A stretch of DNA of 64,000 bases from Paenibacillus lactis (lineage in GTDB: Bacteria > Bacillota > Bacilli > Paenibacillales > Paenibacillaceae), in NCBI RefSeq assembly GCF_017873605.1, contig NZ_JAGGKI010000020.1, positions 29,226 through 93,225 on the forward strand, given 5' to 3'. The notes under the pieces are model-generated. The model made no database searches, had not been told where the DNA came from, and saw nothing but the letters and a program-made list of their open reading frames with translations. Made by a program: the position numbers and the translations under genes. Positions within the stretch are counted from its first letter, which is position 1. Each line of letters opens with the position of its first letter. This document shows, piece by piece, positions 1 through 8,600 of this stretch.

Positions 1-2
1 AA

Positions 3-2138
3 GGCGACAATTTCACGGTGAACGCCGATTTTGAGAATTCCGTGCAGTATCTCGATTTTATTAATATCATGACATACGACTATAGCGGAAAGACCGATAC
101 ATTAGGACACCATAATGCACCGCTGTTCTATGATAAGGCCCTGCCAACCAGGTCGGCAGCAAGAAATCATGTGCTCGGCGGGCTGATGGGGCATTTGAAC
201 GGCGGCGTGCCTCCGCATAAATTGATTGTCGGCGTTCCTTACTATGGCAAGGGCTGGGACGGATGCGGACCGAATGGGCAGTACCAGGCTTGCAAGGGGG
301 GCTCAAGCGTCGGAACATGGGAGAGTGCCCTGTTCGACTTCAGCCATCTTGAGAACGATTATATCGGCAAGAACGGTTACAAGCGATACTGGAACGAGTA
401 TGCGAAAGTGCCTTATCTCTATAATGATCAGAACAACGTATTTATCACGTACAATGACGAAACTACAATGATGTACACCGCATCCCTCGTCAAAACCCTT
501 GATATCGCCGGGGTCATGAGCTGGGATATTAGCGGTGACCGGAACTATACGCTGACGAATCAGCTTGTTAAAGACCTGCCGATTAACGGCAAGTCGAATG
601 ATGCTGCACTCGGAGCACCTAGCAATCTGAAGGTGTCTGGCGTTACATCCAATTCCGTTCAGCTTGAATGGGATCCGGTTGAAGGAGCTTCCACCTATGA
701 GGTGTATGTGAACCACGCGCTTTCCGGGTTGACTGAGGGCAAAGGCGCTTACACGATTCAGGGTCTTCAGCCGCTGAACAATTACAAGATTCATGTGCTG
801 GCCGTAGACCGCACAGGCGATGAGATTCATCGTGTCTCGAGCGCATCAAAGCAGCTCAGTATCACAACGTCCGGCAGCAGCTCGGGCGGATCGGACAGCT
901 CCGGCGGATCAGGCGGATCAAGCGGATCAAGCTCAGCTCCATCTCCTGTACCTCAGCCGCCTAAGGAGAAGGATCAGTTGGACGCGCAGGTAGTTCTTTC
1001 GGGAGATAAAGCCGTCATTACAATTCAGGTAGCTGCGGCTGTTCAGGCCATTAACGCTTCGGATTCAGTCAATTTCCGAATTGATGCCGGCGACAAGGCA
1101 AAGCAGGCAGAGGCAGAAATACCGCAAGAGGTCATTGCAGCCGTTGCGAAAAAAGGACCAAACGCCAGCCTGTCGATCCTTGTTAATGGAACCGAGTACA
1201 GGATTCCGGCTGCGCTTATTACGGTTGCCGGCCCGGTGAAGGTATCGGTTACAGCCCCTTCCGAGGCAGACCTCAAGGGAGCCGAAGCGCTTCTGAAAGG
1301 GAAAGAGGTGCTAAGTACACCGCTTCTGTTCAAGCTGGAGCAGCTTCATGCCGACCAAACAGCTACGGAACTTAAGCACTACGGAAAATTATACGTAAGT
1401 GAATTTATTACGGTAGATGCCAAAGCGATTAACACGAAGCGAGCAACCGGCGTCGTTTATATTCCGGGGCTGAACGAGCTGCGTTCGGTGCCGACGCTGT
1501 TTAAGGTGAACGCTGACGGTACCGTGACCGTGGAAATTAAGAAAACCGGCAATGGCATCTACGTGCTGGCACAGCAGGATATGAAGTTCAAGGATGCGAT
1601 CCCGGCCTGGGCAGCGGAGGATGCAGCACAAGCCGCCGCGAAATGGGTCATATCCGGGGATAATAGCGGTAACTTCGGTGCCAATAAATCCATCACCCGG
1701 GCTGAAATTGTGGCGATCATCGTTCGCGCGCTCGGTCTTCTGCCGGATGAAAGCTATACGAATTTTGCAGATGTAGATCCAAAATCCGCCTATGCCGGAG
1801 AAATTGCTGCGGCTAAGGCAGCGGGACTGGTGAAGGGCAGAACAGGGGGGACCTTTGATCCGAGCAGTCCGATATCCCGAGAGGAGCTTGCCGTTATCCT
1901 AGACAACGTGCTGGCTTATGCCGGCATGACCAAGGATGCAGGTGCCTCCGTGCTCGATGGCTTTAAGGATCGTTCCGCAGTTTCTTCCTATGCGAAGTCG
2001 GCCGTTGCAATGGTCGTCAAACACAAGATCATGCATGGCGTATCCACAACAAAATTTGATCCGAAATCCAATGTGACCAAGGCACAGACGGTGGTTACCG
2101 TAATGAGGACGCTTCGCACACTTGGATTACTGAACTAG
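3..2138 (+). CDS. GH18 chitinase-like protein with FN3 and three SLH domains, 5' end outside window
   Basis: The frame is already open at the window edge, so only the C-terminal part is present; the in-frame GTG at 18 is not the real start. The first 190 codons are the end of a family 18 (chitinase) barrel: MTYDYSG is the conserved strand-6 motif and GVMSWDISGD fits the last strand. The catalytic DxxDxDxE lies outside the window. Counting from base 18, an FN3-like domain follows at about residues 199-285, then a Ser/Gly linker, a beta-rich region with no family I recognise (about 318-515) and three S-layer homology repeats (about 524, 581 and 650 onward). SLH repeats bind pyruvylated wall polymer, so the enzyme is probably displayed on the cell surface to degrade chitin or related GlcNAc polymers. 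Confidence 0.9.
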   Translation, partial: GDNFTVNADFENSVQYLDFINIMTYDYSGKTDTLGHHNAPLFYDKALPTRSAARNHVLGGLMGHLNGGVPPHKLIVGVPYYGKGWDGCGPNGQYQACKGGSSVGTWESALFDFSHLENDYIGKNGYKRYWNEYAKVPYLYNDQNNVFITYNDETTMMYTASLVKTLDIAGVMSWDISGDRNYTLTNQLVKDLPINGKSNDAALGAPSNLKVSGVTSNSVQLEWDPVEGASTYEVYVNHALSGLTEGKGAYTIQGLQPLNNYKIHVLAVDRTGDEIHRVSSASKQLSITTSGSSSGGSDSSGGSGGSSGSSSAPSPVPQPPKEKDQLDAQVVLSGDKAVITIQVAAAVQAINASDSVNFRIDAGDKAKQAEAEIPQEVIAAVAKKGPNASLSILVNGTEYRIPAALITVAGPVKVSVTAPSEADLKGAEALLKGKEVLSTPLLFKLEQLHADQTATELKHYGKLYVSEFITVDAKAINTKRATGVVYIPGLNELRSVPTLFKVNADGTVTVEIKKTGNGIYVLAQQDMKFKDAIPAWAAEDAAQAAAKWVISGDNSGNFGANKSITRAEIVAIIVRALGLLPDESYTNFADVDPKSAYAGEIAAAKAAGLVKGRTGGTFDPSSPISREELAVILDNVLAYAGMTKDAGASVLDGFKDRSAVSSYAKSAVAMVVKHKIMHGVSTTKFDPKSNVTKAQTVVTVMRTLRTLGLLN

Positions 2139-2154
2139 ATGACTCACCCAAAAG

Positions 2155-2207
2155 GATTAAGGGTGCTTCTCGAGACAGAGCGAACGGTTCGAGAGGCACC
2201 CTAATCT
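2155..2207 (+). terminator. Hairpin after the chitinase gene
   Basis: Arms 2160-2173 and 2189-2202 (AGGGTGCTTCTCGA with TCGAGAGGCACCCT) pair over 14 bp with one G-T pair. No T-run follows, so it may stabilise the 3' end or terminate weakly. Confidence 0.5.
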
Positions 2208-2321
2208 ACATCGCTATGACCAAGAGGTGAACCGCCTGAGTGCGAACATAGCAATTAAAGAGAAATCCCGCTAAAGAACCCATGTTAAGATAGACCTATC
2301 AAATGGATGAGGTGATCAAAT

Positions 2322-2732
2322 ATGGCGCTGAAATGTGGTAATATCTTTGTTAACTTGCCGGTCAAGGATTTGGACAGAACGAAGGACTTCTTTACGAAAA
2401 TCGGATTTGAATTCAATCCGCAATTTACGGACAAGAACGCTGCGTGTTTGATGATCGGCGACAACATCTTTGCGATGCTGCTGGTGGAGGACTATTTCAA
2501 AACCTTTACCAAAAAAGATCTGTCCAACGCGGCCAATACGACCGAGGTAATCTTGGCGTTGTCGGCCGAGAGCAAGGAGCAGGTTGATGAAATCGTCAAC
2601 AATGCGCTGGCTGCAGGAGGATCGCCTTCCAATGATCCGGTGGATCATGGCTTTATGTACAGCTGGAGCTTCCAGGATCCGGACGGTCATTTGTGGGAAG
2701 TATTGTACATGGATCCAAGCAACGTTCAATAA
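2322..2732 (+). CDS. VOC (glyoxalase/bleomycin-resistance fold) family protein
   Basis: A 136-residue protein of the vicinal-oxygen-chelate fold. The opening CGNIFVNLPVKDLDRTKDFF is the typical first beta-alpha module, and the end reads WSFQDPDGHLWEVLYMD, with the late motif in which a Glu commonly binds the metal. Length suits a single two-module VOC protein. Such proteins include metalloenzymes and drug-binding proteins, so the reaction cannot be stated. The ATG follows GAGGTGATC, a reasonable ribosome site. It is monocistronic with a strong terminator. Confidence 0.85.
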   Translation: MALKCGNIFVNLPVKDLDRTKDFFTKIGFEFNPQFTDKNAACLMIGDNIFAMLLVEDYFKTFTKKDLSNAANTTEVILALSAESKEQVDEIVNNALAAGGSPSNDPVDHGFMYSWSFQDPDGHLWEVLYMDPSNVQ

Positions 2733-2791
2733 TAACCTTCCATAAGGTTTGATGGTTGCTGTATTCTAACGGGACAGCAAAGCATGCATAG

Positions 2792-2843
2792 GAAGCGGTA
2801 GGTACGCCAGACATAATCGGGCGTACCTGCCGCTTTCGTTTTT
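2792..2843 (+). terminator. Rho-independent terminator of the VOC gene
   Basis: Arms 2793-2808 and 2820-2835 form a stem of about 16 bp (AAGCGGTAGGTACGCC with GGCGTACCTGCCGCTT), followed by a T-rich run to 2843. Confidence 0.85.
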
Positions 2844-2887
2844 GAGATACACACATAGAAAAACTTTAAAGAGGCCAGATTACTGGC

Positions 2888-2932
2888 TTTACTTTTAACT
2901 GGAAATCGATTATAGTTGTATGTACAAACAAC
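2888..2932 (+). promoter_or_regulatory. Promoter with overlapping dyad upstream of the azoreductase
   Basis: A sigma-A-like promoter is visible: TTTACT at 2888-2893, 17-bp spacer, TATAGT at 2911-2916. An imperfect palindrome, GTTGTATGTACAAACAAC at 2915-2932, overlaps the -10 box and start point, where a repressor would act. Bacillus azoreductases are controlled by redox-sensing repressors of the YodB type; which regulator acts here is not known. The gap 2733-3080 otherwise holds only the preceding terminator and a leader of about 150 nt. Confidence 0.5.
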
Positions 2933-3080
2933 AAATATAAATCACCAATGATTAATCTCCTCTAGATATCGCTCTTTTCCTTTTTCAGTTCCGGTTTCAG
3001 GAGGTGAATCAAGCACGATTGAGATGCTTCGCAAACCGCCGATTGATATGAAGATATATGATGACAGGAGTGTGATTCCT

Positions 3081-3752
3081 ATGGAAAGAGTATTAGTTAT
3101 CAATGCCCATCCCCTCGTTACGAGCAATCATTCCCTTAGCCTGCAGGTTCTTAACCGCTTTATAAGCAAGTACAGAGAGCTAAACCCCGATCATGAGTTG
3201 CAGCAGATTGATCTGTATCGTGAGGAGGTGCCGGCCATTACGGCCGATATGCTGAACGGTTGGGCTAAGCTTGAGACCGGGGAGAGGCTAACGGATGTCG
3301 AGGAGAATCTGATGCTCCGCATGTCCGAGATTCTGCGGCAGTTCAAATGGGCGTCCAAATATGTGATTGCCATGCCGCTCCATAATTTCAATATTCCGTC
3401 CAAGCTCAAGGACTATATGGATAATATTATCATCCCGAAGGAAACATTCCGTTATACGGAGAACGGGTCGGAAGGACTCCTGACCGATGGCCGGAGCGTC
3501 GTAGTTATCCAGGGAAGTGACGGTATATATACGAATGGCGACTGGTACAGCGAGGTTGAATATTCGCATCAATATTTGAAATCGATGTTTGCGTTTCTTG
3601 GTATTACGGACTACAGGATTATCCGTGCGCAGGGGCACGCGGTCCTGGATCGGAGTGAAATTTTGGCTGAAGCTTTCCAGGCTGCAGAGTCGGCGGTCTT
3701 GCACTGGATTAGGGACGAGGACCTTCGGACAGGGATAACATTCAGGTCATAA
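3081..3752 (+). CDS. azoR: FMN-dependent NADH:quinone reductase / azoreductase
   Basis: A 223-residue flavodoxin-fold oxidoreductase. The start MERVLVINAHP is the family N-terminus, and MPLHNFNIPSKLKDYMDNI is the conserved FMN-site loop of AzoR-type enzymes, which reduce quinones and azo compounds with NAD(P)H in the cytoplasm. The ATG at 3081 is preceded by AGGAG at 3066-3070; an upstream in-frame ATG at 3024 would add 19 residues that do not fit the fold and lacks a well-placed ribosome site. The family is clear. The physiological substrate is not, and quinone or electrophile detoxification is the usual role. Confidence 0.85.
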   Translation: MERVLVINAHPLVTSNHSLSLQVLNRFISKYRELNPDHELQQIDLYREEVPAITADMLNGWAKLETGERLTDVEENLMLRMSEILRQFKWASKYVIAMPLHNFNIPSKLKDYMDNIIIPKETFRYTENGSEGLLTDGRSVVVIQGSDGIYTNGDWYSEVEYSHQYLKSMFAFLGITDYRIIRAQGHAVLDRSEILAEAFQAAESAVLHWIRDEDLRTGITFRS

Positions 3753-3785
3753 AATCATCTTTGAAAATGAGATGGGAGGGTGATT

Positions 3786-4250
3786 ATGGCTTATACGATG
3801 ATTTTGATCATTCACGTGATATCGGCCATCGCCATGATCGGCCCGGCATTTTATCTGCAGCGGTTTCTTGTTTTCCCGCAGGCTTCCGCAGGAGGTGCCG
3901 GTTCGCTGAGATACGCGCACGGGACTGCCCGGAGGCTGGATCGTTTGACGGATACGGGTATGATCCTTCAGCTGGTCACGGGACTGCTGATGGGATGGAT
4001 GGAGCCGGTTCTATTTCAGATGCTGTGGTACGTTGCGGCCCTTGTGCTGGTGCCCGTCATCGGCCTTTACATGAAATTTGCGGTCAGGCCGCGAATTCGG
4101 TCCTTGTATACGCTGGTAGAGTCATCCACCGTATCGCAAGCCGATCTGGAGCGAACCTACCGACGGTTATGGTCGCAGGCATTGCCCCATATCCTCATTG
4201 TTCAAGGGGGGATTGTCATTCTGATCTTGCTGATGGTGTTGAAGCCTTAG
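3786..4250 (+). CDS. Four-helix integral membrane protein, DUF2269-like
   Basis: A 154-residue hydrophobic protein with four predicted membrane helices (about residues 3-24, 58-75, 80-100 and 135-152). The first helix carries HVISAIAMIGPAFYL and a charged loop (RPRIRSLYTL) follows the third, as in small DUF2269/CopD-like proteins of Bacillales. GGGAGG at 3774-3779 is 6 nt from this ATG; a GTG at 3780 is too close to it. A longer overlapping frame (3761-4267) is its shadow. It lies 33 nt after azoR on the same strand, so co-transcription is likely. No function is assigned. Confidence 0.7.
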   Translation: MAYTMILIIHVISAIAMIGPAFYLQRFLVFPQASAGGAGSLRYAHGTARRLDRLTDTGMILQLVTGLLMGWMEPVLFQMLWYVAALVLVPVIGLYMKFAVRPRIRSLYTLVESSTVSQADLERTYRRLWSQALPHILIVQGGIVILILLMVLKP

Positions 4251-4290
4251 TATGTATGGGGGGATGAATGATACGCGAGCGGAACACGAA

Positions 4291-4510
4291 CGTATGCATG
4301 ACGGACCACGAATGGATGCATGCACGTATGCATAACGGACCACGAATGGATGACATGCACGTATGCATAATTGGGGCGCGAACGAATGTAGTACACGTTA
4401 CATGCTGGGCATGAACGAATGTAGGTGTATGTATGCATCAGCTGGATACGACCAAGTAGTGCACATGTGTATACGGACACACGAACGAGTGCATGCACAT
4501 ATGCATCAGC
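4291..4510. repeat. Degenerate tandem repeat, about six units of about 35 bp
   Basis: The gap 4251-4604 contains successive variants of a unit starting CGTATGCAT(G/A)ACGGACCACG, beginning near 4291, 4325, 4360, 4396, 4432 and 4468. The first two are nearly identical and later ones decay. Overlapping open frames on both strands (4247-4498 and 4363-4554) are by-products of the repeat. Confidence 0.7.
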
Positions 4511-4530
4511 GGGTATCCCCTATGGATAAA

Positions 4531-4566
4531 ATGAAACAGCCGCCAGTTCTCTGAGGAACTGGCGGC
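4531..4566 (-). terminator. Terminator of the minus-strand VOC gene
   Basis: Perfect 11-bp inverted repeat, GCCGCCAGTTC at 4539-4549 with GAACTGGCGGC at 4556-4566. Read on the minus strand it follows the VOC gene and is trailed by TGTTTCATTTT. Confidence 0.7.
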
Positions 4567-4604
4567 CGCTTTGGTATTACCGATTCAATGGAATGGACCG
4601 GCGT

Positions 4605-5006
4605 TTAGACCGACGCCTCGGTCGTCACTTGCCATAATACGCCGAATTTATCTTCAATTACGCCGAACAGCGCTCCCCAGAATTGGGGCTTCAGCGGATC
4701 GACAACCTTCCCGCCCTCAGACAGCCGGTCAAATGCTTCATGCGCCTCGGCATCGCTGTCAAACGCCAGGGTCAGATGCATTCCATTCCCTCGATCCAGC
4801 GATTGATACATGGAATCGGACATGTAAATGGGAACCCCTCCGGCAACAAGGCTTAAATGCAAAACCTTGTCCTTCATTTCTTCGTTGGAGCCGGGAAGCT
4901 CGCCGAAGGTTTTCACGGACAGGATTTCGCCTCCCAGTGCGCTCGTGTAAAACTCAGCCTGCGCTTTAGCATCCTCGGAGAATATGTACGGTGTCAACTT
5001 CGCCAT
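4605..5006 (-). CDS. VOC family protein, PhnB-like
   Basis: A 133-residue protein starting MAKLTPYIFSEDAKAQAEFY and ending FGVIEDKFGVLWQVTTE, the pattern of PhnB-like VOC proteins (formerly mis-annotated as 3-demethylubiquinone methyltransferases). The start at 5006 has AAAGGA 8 nt upstream; an in-frame ATG at 5015 abuts that site. It lies 124 nt downstream of cls on the same strand, with no terminator seen between them. Function unknown; members of the family bind diverse small ligands. Confidence 0.85.
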   Translation of the reverse strand: MAKLTPYIFSEDAKAQAEFYTSALGGEILSVKTFGELPGSNEEMKDKVLHLSLVAGGVPIYMSDSMYQSLDRGNGMHLTLAFDSDAEAHEAFDRLSEGGKVVDPLKPQFWGALFGVIEDKFGVLWQVTTEASV

Positions 5007-5130
5007 AATCAACATCCTTTCGAAAGTAAGATTGGAGCCTTTCCTTGATTCAAGTATATAGGTATCCATACTCCCGAATTTCTTATGGATTGCTAACTTA
5101 ACCTTCCTCCGATATGAACCCTTAGGCAGT

Positions 5131-6579
5131 CTATAAAATCGGAGACAGCAGGCGCGAGATCGACTCCTTAAATTTGATCCATCTGGACCGCTTCTCATAT
5201 TCCTCCAAGGTGAGCAGGCTGGATACGCGCAGATCGTGATGGAAAATCTCCGTCAAACGCCGGGACAGCAGCTCATCATAAAGGAAGGCGTTGACCTCGA
5301 AATTCAGCCGGAAGCTTCGGACATCGATGTTGGCCGTGCCGACCGAGGAGATGGTCTCATCGATAATGATGGTCTTGGCATGAATGAACCCGTTATTGTA
5401 CAAATACACATTCGCCCCGGTTTGCAGCATCTCTCCAATATAAGACCATGTCGCCCAATAGACGAAGGGATGGTCCGGCTTGTCCGGAATCATCAGATGC
5501 ACCTTGACCCCGGACAACGAAGCGATCCGAAGCGCGTCAAACAGGCTTGCATCAGGAATAAAATAAGGGGTCTGGATATAGATCGATCTTTTGGCCGAAG
5601 TGATCATCTTGATATACCCGTTCTTGATGTGCTCATACTCGGAATCCGGACCGCTGGTTACGATCTGAATACCGACGTTACCCGGTGAATTGATCTTGGG
5701 GAACAGATTCGGCTCGTAGACGATGTCATGGTGATGCGATGCCTGATTCCAGTCCAGAATGAAGCGGACCTGCATCGCATAGACGGCTTCTCCTTGTATG
5801 CGCAGATGCGTATCCCGCCAATAACCAAACCTTGAGTTCAACCCCAGATACTCGTCCCCGACATTAAAACCGCCGACATACCCGATATCGCCGTCAATGA
5901 TGACCAGCTTTCGGTGATTGCGGTAATTGAGCCGCAGGTTGATGAAGCGGAGCTTGGAAGGGAAGAAGGCCTCGGCCTCTCCGCCCGCTTCCCGAAAAGC
6001 CTTAAAGAACCCTTTCGTCAATTTTCGCGAGCCCAGCTGATCATAGAGGACGCGAACCTTGACGCCTTCCCGGGCCTTTTTCGTCAGCAGGGCGATCAGG
6101 CGTTTGCCAAGCTGATCCCGCCGGATAATGTAGTACTGAATATGTATGTATTCCTTCGCTTCCTCGATATCCTGAAACAGGCGCTGGAATTTGTCGCGGC
6201 CGTCCGTAAAAATCTCGACATTGTTATCGTCCGTAAAAATGGCTTGATTCTCGTTGAGCTGCATATGGATCAGATCCCGGTTGTCCTGTGCGGCCCGATT
6301 CGCGAACGAAAAGTCTCCCCGATACATGGAATCCATCTGGGAGAGCAGCACCTTCTCGATTCCGGTCTTCTGAAGATCGTCCCAATGGAACAGTCTCACG
6401 CTTTTTAAGTTTTGGGCAAATAAAAGGTACAGCGCAAACCCGAGAATCGGGATGAAGAACAGCACCAGCAGCCACGCCCACGTGGAAGCGGCATCGCGTC
6501 TCTCCTTGAAAACGACCACGATGGCGAACAAGATATTCAGAACGATGACCAGACCCAAAATAATGGATGTCACATGCAT
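5131..6579 (-). CDS. cls: Cardiolipin synthase
   Basis: A 482-residue phospholipase-D-superfamily enzyme that condenses two phosphatidylglycerols into cardiolipin plus glycerol at the membrane. Two N-terminal membrane helices (about 4-24 and 36-55, the second with LLVLFFIPILGFALYLLF) precede two PLD domains. Both HKD motifs are intact: HRKLVIIDGDIGYVGG near residue 220 and HAKTIIIDETISSVGTANID near residue 400. Length matches the Bacillus ClsA family. The ATG at 6579 follows AGGAGG. It is transcribed divergently from the AI-2E-family exporter gene. Confidence 0.93.
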   Translation of the reverse strand: MHVTSIILGLVIVLNILFAIVVVFKERRDAASTWAWLLVLFFIPILGFALYLLFAQNLKSVRLFHWDDLQKTGIEKVLLSQMDSMYRGDFSFANRAAQDNRDLIHMQLNENQAIFTDDNNVEIFTDGRDKFQRLFQDIEEAKEYIHIQYYIIRRDQLGKRLIALLTKKAREGVKVRVLYDQLGSRKLTKGFFKAFREAGGEAEAFFPSKLRFINLRLNYRNHRKLVIIDGDIGYVGGFNVGDEYLGLNSRFGYWRDTHLRIQGEAVYAMQVRFILDWNQASHHHDIVYEPNLFPKINSPGNVGIQIVTSGPDSEYEHIKNGYIKMITSAKRSIYIQTPYFIPDASLFDALRIASLSGVKVHLMIPDKPDHPFVYWATWSYIGEMLQTGANVYLYNNGFIHAKTIIIDETISSVGTANIDVRSFRLNFEVNAFLYDELLSRRLTEIFHHDLRVSSLLTLEEYEKRSRWIKFKESISRLLSPIL

Positions 6580-6805
6580 TGCAAAAAATCCTCCTAAACT
6601 TCAGCCTCGCCCTTGCAATCCTTCATATTATACGTGAGCTGTTAGGAGAAGTATATAACCGCAGTATGGATTAATCGCTTGATTTTTAGTCAAGTGCCTG
6701 TTTCATAAGGTAAGGGAGCGGCGAAACAGCGCGCTCGCCATTTGAATCCCTGCCGTCTGTCATGATACGATGAATGAAACTTTGTGGAGATAAGGAGCAC
6801 CCTAT

Positions 6806-7885
6806 TTGATAAGAATGAACAAATTTTTCAAACTGTGCTTTGCCGTCATTCTGATCCTGGCCATCATATATTTAGGATCGCTCGTCGATTTTATTTTCAA
6901 GCCGGTCCTCTCGTTCTTCTCGATTACGCTCGTGCCGTTGATGCTGGCGGGATTCTTCTTTTACCTGCTGCGGCCGCTGGTCGATTTGCTTGAAAGATGG
7001 AAGCTGAACCGATCGCTGGCGATCCTGCTGCTGTATGTCGTGTTCGCGGGAATCCTGACCGGCTTTATCCTGTGGGTGTGGCCTTCTCTGAGGGATCAGG
7101 TCGTTGCGCTCGTACAGAATGCGCCGGCACTGTTCGCCGCACTGGGCGATCAGCTGCACGAGCTGGAGCAGAGCGGCTTCTTGCAGGATCTGTTTCCCGG
7201 AGACGTTACCCCGTTGACGCAACTGACCGACTACTTGAACCGGGGCTTCTCATTCCTCACCAACTACATCATGAACCTGTTCTCCTTTGTGTCGAATTTC
7301 GCGATCGTGCTGTTTACCTTCCCGATTCTTCTGTATTACATGCTGAAGGAGGGGGGAAAATTCGGCAAAATGCTGGTCGGCTTTCTTCCGAACCGCTTCA
7401 AGGACGAGGGGGCATCCGTGCTGGATGAGATCAATAACGCCCTGAAAGGGTTTATTGTCGGCCGGGTGCTGGTCAATTTGGCCCTTGGCGTGCTGATGTA
7501 CATCGGCTTTCTGATCATCGGGCTTCCGTATGCGCTGCTGCTGACGGTGGTTGCCGTCATTGCCAACTTTATTCCGTTTATCGGGGCCATTCTATCCTCG
7601 ATTCCGATCGTCATTATCGGGTTCATCCAGTCGCCGGGAACCGCGATATGGTCGCTCCTGGTCATTTTGGCCGCCCAGCAGATTCAGGACAATTTGATCG
7701 GCCCGTATATTTTCGGCAAGCAGCTGGATATTCATCCGGTTACAATCATCATTTTAATATTGGTAGGACAAGACCTCGGCGGCATTATCGGGATCCTGCT
7801 TGTCGTTCCGATCTATATGATCGTGAAGATTATCGTAAAGAGAGTGTACCAATTGTTCTTTAAGGAAAAATGGGAGAAGGCTTAG
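6806..7885 (+). CDS. AI-2E family (PerM/YdbI-type) transporter, TTG start
   Basis: A 359-residue polytopic membrane protein of the AI-2E exporter family. There are several N-terminal helices, an amphipathic middle domain (about 95-140, rich in QLHELEQSGF-type sequence) and C-terminal helices carrying PYALLLTVVAVIANFIPFIG and the late VGQDLGGIIGILLVVP motif. AAGGAG at 6792-6797 is 8 nt from TTG at 6806, which I take as the start; the next in-frame ATG would be 17 nt away. Family members export autoinducer-2 or act in Na+/H+ exchange and stress tolerance, so the cargo is uncertain. Confidence 0.85.
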   Translation: MIRMNKFFKLCFAVILILAIIYLGSLVDFIFKPVLSFFSITLVPLMLAGFFFYLLRPLVDLLERWKLNRSLAILLLYVVFAGILTGFILWVWPSLRDQVVALVQNAPALFAALGDQLHELEQSGFLQDLFPGDVTPLTQLTDYLNRGFSFLTNYIMNLFSFVSNFAIVLFTFPILLYYMLKEGGKFGKMLVGFLPNRFKDEGASVLDEINNALKGFIVGRVLVNLALGVLMYIGFLIIGLPYALLLTVVAVIANFIPFIGAILSSIPIVIIGFIQSPGTAIWSLLVILAAQQIQDNLIGPYIFGKQLDIHPVTIIILILVGQDLGGIIGILLVVPIYMIVKIIVKRVYQLFFKEKWEKA

Positions 7886-7936
7886 TCTGCTGATATTCGA
7901 ATCGGGGCGACTCCTTCTTGACGCAGATGGTAATGG

Positions 7937-7997
7937 AAAAAGCCCAGCGAGGTTACGCTGTCATGGACATCGTACGGCTGCGGCTTTGCTTTTTTTT
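7937..7997. terminator. Hairpin and T-run between convergent genes
   Basis: AAAAAGCC at 7937-7944 pairs with GGCTTT at 7982-7987, enclosing a smaller CAGCG/CGCTG hairpin, and is followed by a long T-run to 7996. It lies between the converging exporter and the minus-strand hypothetical gene and may serve both. Confidence 0.55.
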
Positions 7998-7999
7998 GT

Positions 8000-8359
8000 C
8001 TATGTGATTTGGCCCGATGCTTGTTCCAGCGCATCCAGGTTATGCTGCAAATCCTGCTTAAGCTCCTGTATTCGCTGCTTCAAATGGTGCAATATTTGAA
8101 CCCGGATCTCGGCTTCCCGCTCTTTCATGCAAAAAGCGGAGCAGGACAATGCTGCATGCTTGTAATGGCTGCTGTCATTCAGGATGACATGCAGCTTTTC
8201 CTTATATAATCTCTTTACAGATCCGCTGTCCGGCTTGATTTCATAATACCGGCTGGTTTCAACGAGCAGCTTCCATTCGCAGGTGTGGAATGTGAAGCGG
8301 TCCCGCTCCAGCGTACCGGTTACCTGAATGAACCGTGTACCTTTATCGAACGTATTCAA
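8000..8359 (-). CDS. Hypothetical protein, 119 residues, probable TTG start
   Basis: I do not recognise a family. The N-terminal half looks like a small beta domain (TRFIQVTGTLERDRFTFHTC); residues 75-115 are a charged, helical, probably coiled-coil stretch (KEREAEIRVQILHHLKQRIQ). A cysteine pair (CSAFC) sits between them. The start is odd: GGAGG at 8372-8376 is 12 nt from the TTG at 8359 but only 5 nt from an ATG at 8366 in another frame, which would encode just seven residues. Coding is supported by the long open frame and by the terminator at its end. Confidence 0.55.
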   Translation of the reverse strand: MNTFDKGTRFIQVTGTLERDRFTFHTCEWKLLVETSRYYEIKPDSGSVKRLYKEKLHVILNDSSHYKHAALSCSAFCMKEREAEIRVQILHHLKQRIQELKQDLQHNLDALEQASGQIT

Positions 8360-8600
8360 TAGACATTGTGACCTCCCTTATGATGTCATGTTGATGTAGT
8401 ACTGAATGATTATACAGTCTGTCCATGTTTAGATTCTAATGGAAATAATTAGGTTGTCCCATCTGTTCATGGGAGGCCCATTTTCGGATGAAAATAGAAT
8501 AGATATGGGGGATTATGCTCACGCTAGGTTAATACCATAATGTGTGACATAGTCATGCTGTTTGGAGTCGAAAATTTTCAAGCCAAGGAGTGGGACGAAC

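Noticed and set aside
3761..4267. 168-codon frame overlapping the small membrane protein
   Set aside because: Cys/Gly/Arg-rich with no membrane pattern; the 3786-4250 frame has the ribosome site and helices.
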